From positions 7,920-71,919 of the forward strand of contig CAYUVW010000004.1 of NCBI GenBank assembly GCA_964448405.1: 64,000 nt of DNA. The letters run 5' to 3'. Origin of the DNA: DAORHV01 sp964448405 (GTDB lineage Bacteria > Patescibacteriota > Gracilibacteria > Peribacterales > Peribacteraceae). The notes under the pieces are model-generated. The model was not told the DNA's origin and searched no databases. It saw only the letters and a list, made by a program, of their open reading frames with translations. The translations under genes and the position numbers were made by a program. Below, one piece after another: positions 7,779 to 14,911 of this stretch. Each line of letters begins with the position of its first letter. Positions within the stretch are counted from its first letter, which is position 1.

Positions 7779-8795
7779 TTAGCGGACGATAACAGTGTCT
7801 TCGATTCTCATGCCCCATTTTCCGGCAAAGTAGAGCCCGGGCTCAATTGTCACAACCTCTCCTTTGCGCAGGGTTGTTTCCGGAACGCGACCGGATAACA
7901 CAATACCGTCATGAATGTCCAAACCCACACCGTGACCAAGCGCATGGGAGAAGTGCTCGATCCCATACCCGTGTTTTGCAAGCATCGCCCGCGCCTCTGC
8001 ATCCAAGGCATGATTGGTAACGCCGGCTCGTACGCGAGTCATCATGGTGCGTTGCACACGACTGAGAATGCGGTACACCGTTGCCTGCTCGACCGTCGGC
8101 TTCTTGGTGAAATACACGCGACTGTAGTCGCTGCAGTACCCGCCGACCTTCACACCCATGTCGATCTGGACCATATCGCCGGCCCTGAATACGGCATCGG
8201 TCGGTCGATGATGCGGCTGTGACGTGTTCGCCCCGAATCCTACGATGGTATCGAACGCCATGGACTCGGCACCGGCTTCGTATGCGGCATCGGCGATACG
8301 CCGCGCGACCTCGCGCTCGGTCACACCTCGTCGAAGAAACGACGGCACTTTACGCAAAATATCCTTCGTGATTGCACAAGCTTTGCGCACCGATTGCAGT
8401 TCGGCTGCCGATTTGTAACGGCGGAATTCCTCAACAACATCCACGGTTTGAACAAATTTTGTGTTCTTAAATTTTGTCTTCCATTCGCCATATTGTGCAA
8501 CAGGTACATGACCGGCTTCGAAACCGCATCGCTTGAGCGTTTTCAGGTACGCAGGCAACGCCTTCGGGTCACCGATCCGGATGGCCTTCCCAAGTTTTCG
8601 AGCTGCATTTTCGCTGTATCGGGCATCCACATACAGCGTGAATCCCCTCTTCTCGACAAGGAGAAAACCTGCCGAAAGCTCGAGTCCGGTGCAGTACCGA
8701 ATGTTCGTCAAATGACTGACAAGCAAGCATGGCGTCTTTGCACGCTGCAAGATGCGTGCCGCGCTTACGGGCGGGAAAGAAAGAGATGCTGACAT
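7779..8795 (-). CDS. M24 family Xaa-Pro aminopeptidase
   Basis: A 338-residue pita-bread metallopeptidase that would remove N-terminal residues preceding proline, in the cytoplasm. An N-terminal creatinase-like domain (about 1-115) precedes the catalytic domain. Metal ligands can be read in order: Asp in VQIDMGVKVGG, Asp in GYCSDYSRVYF, His in ALGHGVGLDIHDG, Glu in VVTIEPGLYFAG and Glu in WGMRIEDTV. The protein ends right after the last ligand (IEDTVIVR), so the usual short C-terminal tail is missing. It is transcribed divergently from the pilin gene, probably from a shared symmetrical -10 element at 8824-8833. Confidence 0.93.
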   Translation of the reverse strand: MSASLSFPPVSAARILQRAKTPCLLVSHLTNIRYCTGLELSAGFLLVEKRGFTLYVDARYSENAARKLGKAIRIGDPKALPAYLKTLKRCGFEAGHVPVAQYGEWKTKFKNTKFVQTVDVVEEFRRYKSAAELQSVRKACAITKDILRKVPSFLRRGVTEREVARRIADAAYEAGAESMAFDTIVGFGANTSQPHHRPTDAVFRAGDMVQIDMGVKVGGYCSDYSRVYFTKKPTVEQATVYRILSRVQRTMMTRVRAGVTNHALDAEARAMLAKHGYGIEHFSHALGHGVGLDIHDGIVLSGRVPETTLRKGEVVTIEPGLYFAGKWGMRIEDTVIVR

Positions 8796-8823
8796 TGTGG
8801 CTCTGGCGAAAAGTCTGAATTTC

Positions 8824-8833
8824 TGCTATTATA
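8824..8833. promoter_or_regulatory. Overlapping bidirectional -10 elements
   Basis: On the + strand TGCTATTAT (8824-8832) ends 11 nt before the pilin ATG at 8844. On the - strand TATAAT occupies 8833-8828 and serves the M24 peptidase gene with a leader of about 26 nt. The two boxes share five base pairs, a symmetrical bidirectional promoter layout. Confidence 0.55.
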
Positions 8834-8843
8834 AAGCGATTCC

Positions 8844-9233
8844 ATGGCATCACAACTATTCTCTCACTGGCGAGCCATTCTTCGCACCGCTGCGGCAATC
8901 GTTGCCGCGGGATGGGCTCATTCGGTCGAAGCCGCCGTATTCGGAGGCAGTACGGTGCAGCAAGGAATCGCTGCTGCTGCGGGTTTGGGAGGTATTAGCG
9001 ACCAAACAAGCGTTGTGGCAATCGTTCTCATGATCATCAACGCCATTTTGATGATTGTGCTGATTCTGGCAGTCCTTGTGATTGTGATCGCCGGTATTTA
9101 CCTGATTACCAGCAATGGCGACGAAGGGCAGAAGGACAAGGCAAAGAAAATCATTTTCTACTGCTGCATCGGTATCATCGTCATCCTTGTATCACGCCTT
9201 ATCGTCATGTACATCAACAACCTCTTCGGTTGA
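8844..9233 (+). CDS. TrbC/VirB2-like pilin protein
   Basis: A 129-residue small membrane protein. Residues 1-30 form a signal peptide (cleavage near SVEA-AVFG). Two long hydrophobic helices follow, at about 55-88 (VLMIINAILMIVLILAVLVI) and 104-125 (IIFYCCIGIIVILVSRLIVM), with a short polar turn GDEGQKDKAKK between them. This plan, especially the ITSxGDE-K-KK turn, is that of TrbC/VirB2 pilins found widely in Patescibacteria, associated with type IV secretion or conjugation. No VirB4/VirD4 ATPase is in the window, so it may act as a structural or membrane component here. Its stop overlaps the start region of the next gene, suggesting an operon. Confidence 0.75.
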   Translation: MASQLFSHWRAILRTAAAIVAAGWAHSVEAAVFGGSTVQQGIAAAAGLGGISDQTSVVAIVLMIINAILMIVLILAVLVIVIAGIYLITSNGDEGQKDKAKKIIFYCCIGIIVILVSRLIVMYINNLFG

Positions 9234-9244
9234 TCACCCTCACC

Positions 9245-11165
9245 ATGCTGCAGCTGATGCCACAAAAACGGCTCGCCGCACTGGCATCGACGTTTCTCGT
9301 CGCCGCCTCGGTCTTCGGTGGAATGCATTTCGCCAATGCAGCGGAGCAGTTCTCCATTCAGATTGAGGCTGGACGCGTATTCGAAATGACCATCGACAGT
9401 CAGTTGGCCAAGCCCGAATTCAGCTGGATTCTGACGCGAGACCGCAAATTCATTAATGCGCAGCGTGCCGAATTCTTTCAGACACGCCAAACGGTTGCCG
9501 GCACCTACGTGTTGGACGTGAACATCCAAGACACCATTAATAACGGAACCGAATACCATGTGTTCGATTTGGTCGTGAACCCGGCAACGGATGCACCACG
9601 GCCGCGACGCCAACTCGACGGACCGCTGAAGGCGGTGCTGAGTGCAGAGCCATGGAATGGCAAAGATACCATTACGCTCCCGCCCGAAGGCGGGATTGTG
9701 CGCCTCGACATGATTCAGTCCACCGGGCAGATCGCAACGTATTCGCTGGATTTGGATACCGGCGTTGACGCCGACGGCGACGGCGACCCGGAAAACGACC
9801 GCGACAACGCACTGACGGCAGGCGAAAAGGACGCTACGCCGCTGTACGTCCTCATGATGCCCAAAGATTCACCCCGTCGCGTCATTCTCACAGTGACCGA
9901 TCCGGACAATACGCAGGTATCGAAGGCTATTTTGAATGTGGCATTCAACGGCATGCAGCCGATTGTCACCACGCCTGGGACGACGCCCACAACCGAACCA
10001 ACAACCGAACCAACATTTTACGGCACCATTTCGGCTGAGAAAAACGGCCTGACGGTTGCGTACGACACGCGCATCGACAGCGACATTCGCATGAACAAAG
10101 AGTTGCTGCTGGAATGGGACTTCGGCGACCGAAGCCGCAGCTTGCTGGACCACCCCATTCACACGTATGTGAAAAGCGGCATTTATAACGTGACGCTGAC
10201 CGTACGCGACATCACCAACGGCCAAGTCGTGATGACTGCAGCGGAAACGGTGCAGGTACAACCGGATACCGTTACGACTCCCACGCCGACACCAGGTCCG
10301 ACTCCCACGCCGCCCACCACGCCGATTAAAGTTACTCCGCAGCCGCCGACAAACGGATCTTCGGCCGGAAGCTTCGGCGCCATCGTCAAAGTCATTCTTA
10401 TTGTCTTCTTGCTGCTTGCGCTGGCGGTCGGCATGTTCTTCATCCTGAAGTGGCTGAAGAATAAAACAACGGGCAAGCTCCAGGACACGCTGGAGAAAAT
10501 GGAAAACACGCTGGTAGAAAAGCAGGACAAAAAAGAAACTGAAACGAAAGCCTCAACAATGAAGCTCAAGAAAGAGAAAAAGGAGAAGAAAGATGTCGCC
10601 CCGGTCGAATCGCCGATCGTCGAGCCGGTGACAGTCGCTCCTACGCCAAGTGATATTTCGGACCGCGAGACCGCCAAGCCGGATTTGAAAACCGGTGAAA
10701 GCGCACAGGTCGCAACACCACTCGGCTCCGACGACGCCCCGGTCCCGGACTGGCTGAAAGGACAAAAAGCCGAAGCGGCAGCCCCCGTCGAACAGAAGCC
10801 GGCTGAACCACCTGCGCCGTTGGCAGGTGAAACCGCTCCGGTTCCGGATTGGTTGAAGGCTGCATCCGCCACGCCAACCCCTGCACCGACACCTTCTCCT
10901 GAGCCGACACCGGCACCGGAGAATGACCCGGCTGCAATTCCGGATTGGCTGAAAGGCCCGGCACCTACGACTCCTGCGGCAACGCCAGAAGTGAAACCTC
11001 CTGAACCAGCACCTCTTGCAGGCGATACGGCACCTGTTCCGGATTGGCTGAAGACTGCATCTGCAACGCCTGCTCCCGTCGAACAGAAGCCGGCTGAACC
11101 ACCTGCGCCATTGGCAGGTGAAACCGCTCCGGTTCCGGATTGGTTGAAGGCTGCATCCGCCACGC
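9245..11165 (+). CDS. PKD-domain surface protein with PDWLK-repeat tail, 5' part (broken by gap)
   Basis: About 640 residues before the gap. A signal peptide (MPQKRLAALASTFLVAASV, cleavage near ANA) leads to a beta-rich domain, a Ca-binding-like DADGDGDPENDRDN stretch near 171-196, a PKD domain near 262-339 (LLEWDFGDRSRS; HTYVKSGIYNVTLTVRD) and a Thr/Pro linker. One membrane helix follows at about 380-403 (VILIVFLLLALAVGMFFILK). The tail is Lys/Glu-rich, then Ala/Pro-rich with five PDWLK motifs before the gap. Orientation implies the PKD part is outside and the PDWLK repeats inside. ATG 9245 is preferred over the TTG at 9230, which would overlap the pilin stop. The function is unknown; it probably works with the adjacent pilin. 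Confidence 0.85.
10820..11165 (+). repeat. 291-bp tandem repeat, left of gap
   Basis: The unit starting TTGGCAGGTGAAACC at 10820 recurs at 11111, a 291-bp (97-codon) period. Within it, three sub-repeats of about 97 bp each end in a PDWLK codon block. The second copy is cut by the gap after 55 bp. Confidence 0.95.
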
Positions 11166-11265
11166 NNNNNNNNNNNNNNNNNNNNNNNNNNNNNNNNNNN
11201 NNNNNNNNNNNNNNNNNNNNNNNNNNNNNNNNNNNNNNNNNNNNNNNNNNNNNNNNNNNNNNNNN
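11166..11265. other. Assembly gap (100 N)
   Basis: A fixed-size placeholder inside the tandem repeat. The 55 bp on its left (11111-11165) and the 55 bp on its right (11266-11320) are the same repeat phase, so the contigs may simply overlap or whole 291-bp units may be missing. The reading frame changes across the gap only because the placeholder length is arbitrary. Confidence 0.98.
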
Positions 11266-11610
11266 TTGGCAGGTGAAACCGCTCCGGTTCCGGATTGGTT
11301 GAAGGCTGCATCCGCCACGCCAACCCCTGCACCGACACCTTCTCCTGAGCCGACACCGGCACCGGAGAATGACCCGGCTGCAATTCCGGATTGGCTGAAA
11401 GGCCCGGCACCTACGACTCCTGCGGCAACGCCAGAAGTGAAACCTCCTGAACCAGCACCTCTTGCAGGCGATACGGCACCTGTTCCGGATTGGCTGAAGA
11501 CTGCATCTGCAACGCCTGCTCCCGTCGAACAGAAGCCGGCTGAACCACCTGCGCCATTGGCAGGTGAAACCGCTCCGGTTCCGGATTGGTTGAAACCAAA
11601 AACAACGACA
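11266..11610 (+). repeat. 291-bp tandem repeat, right of gap
   Basis: A full unit at 11266-11556 is followed by a partial unit from 11557. The same PDWLK sub-repeats are present, and the sequence is nearly identical to the left block. Confidence 0.95.
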
Positions 11611-12171
11611 GAGGCGCCCGCCGTCTCGGCACCGGTCACAACTCCTGCGCCTACACCGCCTGCTGTTGCAGCTGCGCCCACACAGGCCGCCGCACCGTCG
11701 GCTACCGTCGGCGTAAAACCCAAACAGCAAACCAATCAGGCGCCGAAGCCACAGAATGCCCAGAAGGGCGGCAACCCTCAGGGCAATCAGCCCAAAGGAA
11801 CGCAGCCGAACAAGCCGAAGCAGCAACAGCAGCCGAAACAAAAAAACACCCAACCGAACCAACAGCCCAAGCCGCAGAATGCCCAGAAGGGCGGCAACCC
11901 TCAGGGCAATCAGCCCAAAGGAACGCAGCCGAACAAGCCGAAGCAGCAACAGCCAAATCCGTCGAAGCCTGCCGCTGCCACTCCGGCACAGCAGGTTGCA
12001 CAAAAACCCATCGAGGCTGCCAAGCCCGCACCGACTGCAGCACCGCAGCCGGTGACTCCGGCTGTTGAAGAAGCGCCGATTGCAATCATTAAAGCCGAAA
12101 GCATTTCGGTGCAACCGCCGACAACTCCGGCGCCAGCAACGCCTATCGATATTCCGAGGGCGAATTCGTAA
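11266..12171 (+). CDS. PKD/PDWLK-repeat surface protein, 3' part after gap
   Basis: The continuation of the 9245 gene: 301 residues open from the gap edge to the stop at 12171. It carries four more PDWLK motifs, then a Thr/Pro/Ala linker and a low-complexity Gln/Pro/Lys region in which QNAQKGGNPQGNQPKGTQPN occurs twice. It ends in an Ala/Pro-rich tail. The composition is basic and disordered, as expected for a cytoplasmic tail that could bind nucleic acid or acidic partners; that role is only inference. No folded domain is visible. Confidence 0.85.
   Translation: MAGETAPVPDWLKAASATPTPAPTPSPEPTPAPENDPAAIPDWLKGPAPTTPAATPEVKPPEPAPLAGDTAPVPDWLKTASATPAPVEQKPAEPPAPLAGETAPVPDWLKPKTTTEAPAVSAPVTTPAPTPPAVAAAPTQAAAPSATVGVKPKQQTNQAPKPQNAQKGGNPQGNQPKGTQPNKPKQQQQPKQKNTQPNQQPKPQNAQKGGNPQGNQPKGTQPNKPKQQQPNPSKPAAATPAQQVAQKPIEAAKPAPTAAPQPVTPAVEEAPIAIIKAESISVQPPTTPAPATPIDIPRANS
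11751..11955 (+). repeat. Direct repeat of about 80 bp, 123-bp offset
   Basis: The coding block beginning AGAATGCCCAGAAGGGCGGC at 11753 recurs at 11876 nearly unchanged. It encodes the duplicated Gln/Pro/Lys-rich segment. Confidence 0.9.
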
Positions 12172-12174
12172 GGA

Positions 12175-12780
12175 CTAGGATTTCTGCCCTAGTACGTACC
12201 ACGCCTCGCGTCGAAGAATGCGAAAGCCGTGCTCTATCATCAGCTCTGCCTCGCGTTCTACAGAGCCTGGCTTTGCTTTTACCCAAGGCAACAGCATTGC
12301 GCCGTCCGCTCGCAGCACCCTGTGCATTTCGCGATAAAAGCGCGTCGAATCTTTACGGTGATTCAAAAATGCGATCCCGGTACACAAATCGAACCGCTGC
12401 GATGCGAACGGCAGCGCTTCGAAATCTGCGCACACCGCTTGTCCTTCGCCAATGCGACCATGATCCATGGCATAGCGCATCCAGGCGGCACGAACATCCA
12501 CTCCTACCAGGGAAAGTTGCGGCAGTTCGCGCAAACGCTGTGTGACGATACCCGTGCCCATGGCGATTTCGAGCACGTCATGGAAAGGCAGCGACTGACG
12601 GATATCGCCAACAAGGTCGCGCACCACGCAGGCAATCTGGTCCCGTCCACGAGAAAGGACGAAGGCATCGTATTCGGCAGCGGTCACGCTCGGATCATTG
12701 CGCTCAATACGCTCACGCAGCAGTCGCTGCGCCTCGGTAGGCTCGGCCAGTTCACCGGAATGCGGATGCGCTGTGTCCAT
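12175..12780 (-). CDS. SAM-dependent methyltransferase (class I)
   Basis: A 201-residue Rossmann methyltransferase. Motif I is VLEIAMGTGIVTQRL (Ala replaces the first Gly), motif II is LSLVGVDVRAAWM, the motif-III region is AVCADFEALPFASQRFDLC, and the post-motif is HRVLRADGAMLLPWVK. It resembles type-11 enzymes; the substrate is unknown. The ORF could open upstream to 12888, but that N-terminus would be translated from tRNA-His sequence, so ATG 12780 (MDTAHPHSG) is used. TGCTACTCT lies about 17 nt upstream. It ends 3 nt past the stop of the convergent PDWLK gene. Confidence 0.85.
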   Translation of the reverse strand: MDTAHPHSGELAEPTEAQRLLRERIERNDPSVTAAEYDAFVLSRGRDQIACVVRDLVGDIRQSLPFHDVLEIAMGTGIVTQRLRELPQLSLVGVDVRAAWMRYAMDHGRIGEGQAVCADFEALPFASQRFDLCTGIAFLNHRKDSTRFYREMHRVLRADGAMLLPWVKAKPGSVEREAELMIEHGFRILRREAWYVLGQKS

Positions 12781-12843
12781 AAAAAAGGACGACAGAGTAG
12801 CACTATGCCGTGCTTTCAGGATGTCGATGCTGTCTTTTTTGAC

Positions 12844-12922
12844 TGGGGCGAGCGACGGGACTCGAACCCGCGACCCTCTGGACCACAACCAGATGCTCTA
12901 ACCAAGCTGAGCTACGCTCGCC
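12844..12922 (-). tRNA. tRNA-His (GTG)
   Basis: On the reverse strand GGCGAGCG (12922-12915) pairs with CGCTCGCC (12854-12847) as an eight-pair acceptor. This includes the G-1:C73 pair that identifies histidine tRNA. CCA is encoded (12846-12844). The anticodon loop is TTGTGGT (anticodon GUG). It lies just upstream of hisS, on the opposite strand. Confidence 0.97.
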
Positions 12923-13023
12923 ACGGGCGCAGGCAGCATACATGCGGTTTGCCCCGAACGGAAGACCGCCAGAAGCCCTAGGAAAGGCCCCTCGGCGAGA
13001 CTGGACTTTGTGGCACCGAGTTG

Positions 13024-13079
13024 GTACACTGCCCGTCTGTGAATCGCGTGGTTTAACGCGATCATTCCAATTTCTTCTT
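13024..13079 (+). promoter_or_regulatory. hisS promoter and leader hairpin
   Basis: A TACACT -10 (13025-13030) is followed by a leader of about 43 nt with a perfect hairpin, ATCGCGT (13043-13049)/ACGCGAT (13056-13062). No T-box features (specifier loop, antiterminator) were seen. Confidence 0.4.
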
Positions 13080-14429
13080 ATGGGTCAGCCCAAATTCAGG
13101 TCTCCGCGTGGCGTCAACGATGTGCTGCCGCTCGATCACCAGTTCTTCACGTACATCAAGAAGGCCGTGCGTCATCGCGCGCGCCAAGCCGGTTTCAAGC
13201 GTATCGATCCTCCGATGTTCGAGGAGCGTGCCTTGTTCGAGCGCTCCATTGGAGCGGTCACCGACGTGGTGGAAAAGGAGCTGTTTGCCGTCAGCAAGAA
13301 AGGTGCCGAAGATGCCTCGGAGTTCGCACTGCGTCCCGAGTTCACCGCCGGTATCTGCCGCAGCTACTTAGAAAACGGCATGGACCAGCTCCCGCAGCCG
13401 GTCGAGCTGTACGCCATCGGACCGTGTTTCCGCTACGACCGTCCGCAAAAAGGCCGCTACCGCCAATTCCACCAATTCGACTTCGAAGTACTCGGCATCT
13501 CCGATCCGTCCATCGATGCCCAGCTCATTCACGCGCTGGCTAAAATCTTCCAGGACCTGCAAATCAGCGACCGCCTGACGCTGCAGCTGAATAACATCGG
13601 CTCAGCCGAGGACCGCAAGAAGTACGTGGAGGCGCTGAAAGACTACTTCGTCGGAAAGGAACGCAACTTGCCCGAGCAGGACCGCGCCCGATTGCAGAGC
13701 AATCCCATGCGCATTCTGGATTCCAAGGAAGAAGACACGCAAATCTTGCTGAAAATGGCCCCGACCATGGAGCAGTTCATTAGCGAAGAGAGCAAGAAAT
13801 ACCACGAAACGTTGCTCGACTACCTGAAGGAACTCGGCATTTCGTACGTTTTGAACCCCACGCTGGTACGCGGACTGGACTACTACAATCAGACCGTGTT
13901 CGAGTTCTGGGACAAATCCACCGGCGCGCAGAACGCGGTGGGAGGAGGAGGACGTTTCGATGGACTGATTGAGACTCTTGGCGGCAAGCCGACTCCGGCT
14001 GTTGGCTTTGCAGTAGGTATGGAGCGCGTGATGTGGCACATGCAGGAAGCCGGCGTGAAAGCTCCGGACAAAGACCAAGTGGACGTCTTCGTTGCACAGC
14101 TGGGTCCCGAAGCAAAAAAGAAGTGCTTGCCGCTTGTCAGTAAGCTTCGCGACCTGGGCGTGCACACGGTGGGTGCGCTCGGCGAAGCCAGCCTGAAGAG
14201 CCAAATGCGCTTGGCAGACCGCTTCCAGGCCCGCTACACGCTGCTCTTGGGGCAACTGGAGGTGAAGAACAACAAGATCATCCTGCGCGACATGGCCGCC
14301 GGAAAGCAGAAGGAAATCGCCTTCGACAAAGCAGTGGCCGAAGTCACCAAGCTCCTTGGCATCGAAAACTTAGACACGTATTCCATGAAGGACAAACTCG
14401 GAGAATTCTCGGACCCAGGAGAAGGCTAG
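13080..14429 (+). CDS. hisS: Histidyl-tRNA synthetase
   Basis: A 449-residue class II aminoacyl-tRNA synthetase that charges tRNA-His. Motif 1 lies in the N-terminal FKRIDPPMFEERALFER segment. Motif 2 is ELYAIGPCFRYDRPQKGRYR with the FHQFDFEVLG loop. The histidine-specific signature is LVRGLDYYNQTVFEF, and motif 3 is around AVGFAVGMERVMW. The C-terminal anticodon-binding domain follows (VDVFVAQLGPEAKKK onward). The start is ATG 13080 (MGQPKFRSPRG), the normal family N-terminus; the open frame further upstream has no support. A strong terminator follows the stop. Confidence 0.97.
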   Translation: MGQPKFRSPRGVNDVLPLDHQFFTYIKKAVRHRARQAGFKRIDPPMFEERALFERSIGAVTDVVEKELFAVSKKGAEDASEFALRPEFTAGICRSYLENGMDQLPQPVELYAIGPCFRYDRPQKGRYRQFHQFDFEVLGISDPSIDAQLIHALAKIFQDLQISDRLTLQLNNIGSAEDRKKYVEALKDYFVGKERNLPEQDRARLQSNPMRILDSKEEDTQILLKMAPTMEQFISEESKKYHETLLDYLKELGISYVLNPTLVRGLDYYNQTVFEFWDKSTGAQNAVGGGGRFDGLIETLGGKPTPAVGFAVGMERVMWHMQEAGVKAPDKDQVDVFVAQLGPEAKKKCLPLVSKLRDLGVHTVGALGEASLKSQMRLADRFQARYTLLLGQLEVKNNKIILRDMAAGKQKEIAFDKAVAEVTKLLGIENLDTYSMKDKLGEFSDPGEG

Positions 14430-14455
14430 GCCAACCGATCACCGACTACAAAAAA

Positions 14456-14480
14456 AGCGGAGATTGCTCTCCGCTTTTTT
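14456..14480. terminator. Bidirectional rho-independent terminator
   Basis: AGCGGAGA-ttgc-TCTCCGCT is flanked by A7 on the left and T6 on the right. It serves hisS on + and the cold-shock gene on -. Confidence 0.9.
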
Positions 14481-14503
14481 CTTGATTGCTTGGATTGTAG
14501 CAA

Positions 14504-14698
14504 TTAGGCAGCAACAACGTTGCCGGCCTTCGGACCCTTGGGGCCCTGCTCGAGGTCGAACGAGACAGCCTGTCCGATCTGCAGGTTGTCGAACTGTCCA
14601 CCGCAAGCGCTGTGGTGAAAGAACACGTCGTCGGATCCTTCGACGGTGATGAAACCAAAGCCCTTGTCGGTCTTGGTCTTGATAGTACCCGTAGCCAT
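14504..14698 (-). CDS. cspA: Cold-shock protein (CspA family)
   Basis: A 64-residue single cold-shock domain that binds single-stranded RNA/DNA and melts secondary structure. RNP1 reads DKGFGFITVEG and RNP2 reads DVFFHHSACGG; the protein ends GPKAGNVVAA. Length and composition are typical. A TGCTACAGT box on the reverse strand near 14814-14822 predicts a leader of about 105 nt, in line with the long regulatory leaders of cold-shock mRNAs. It lies between hisS (convergent) and gyrB (same strand, upstream). Confidence 0.95.
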   Translation of the reverse strand: MATGTIKTKTDKGFGFITVEGSDDVFFHHSACGGQFDNLQIGQAVSFDLEQGPKGPKAGNVVAA

Positions 14699-14822
14699 GG
14701 GTTAAGAGGGAGAAAAAGTAGAACTGTAGAAAGAAAAGTCTTTACTACGCACTCAGCCTAGGGGTTCTGTAGGAAAGCGCAAGCTAATCGCATGGAAAGC
14801 TCGTAGAAGACCACTGTAGCAC
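14699..14822 (-). promoter_or_regulatory. Long 5' leader of the cold-shock gene
   Basis: This runs from the extended -10 TGCTACAGT (reverse strand, 14822-14814) to the ATG. It is pyrimidine-rich near the start codon, with no gene inside. Such leaders act as RNA thermometers in other cold-shock genes; that function is inferred here. Confidence 0.35.
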
Positions 14823-14858
14823 CTCTTCGTCCTCACCAATCACTGAGACGCAGCCAAA

Positions 14859-14897
14859 GAAGCCTCCCTCACACTATAGGGCGAGGAAGAAGGCTTC
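14859..14897 (-). terminator. Terminator after gyrB
   Basis: Reverse-strand GAAGCC (14897-14892) and GGCTTC (14864-14859) bracket further TCCTC/GAGGGA pairing, 15 nt beyond the gyrB stop. The following T-tract is short. Confidence 0.5.
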
Positions 14898-14911
14898 GTT
14901 GGTCATATGTA

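Noticed and set aside
11140..11302. Apparent frameshift in the PDWLK gene
   Set aside because: The frame change falls exactly at a 100-N placeholder within a repeat, so it is an assembly effect, not a programmed or mutational frameshift.
10820..11610. CRISPR-like regular repeats
   Set aside because: The 291-bp period is coding, spacers are not unique, and no cas gene is present; it is a protein tandem repeat.
10183..12114. 643-codon reverse-strand frame rich in Ser/Gly/Ala or Arg/Cys repeats
   Set aside because: It is a by-product of the biased tandem repeat of the PDWLK gene and reads through the N gap. The forward strand has a signal peptide, PKD domain and membrane helix.
12781..12888. 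N-terminal extension of the 12175 methyltransferase
   Set aside because: The extra residues (RGSRVRVPSLAP) are the typical translation of a tRNA gene, here tRNA-His.
13031..13079. T-box riboswitch upstream of hisS
   Set aside because: The leader is only about 43 nt and has no specifier loop or antiterminator bulge.
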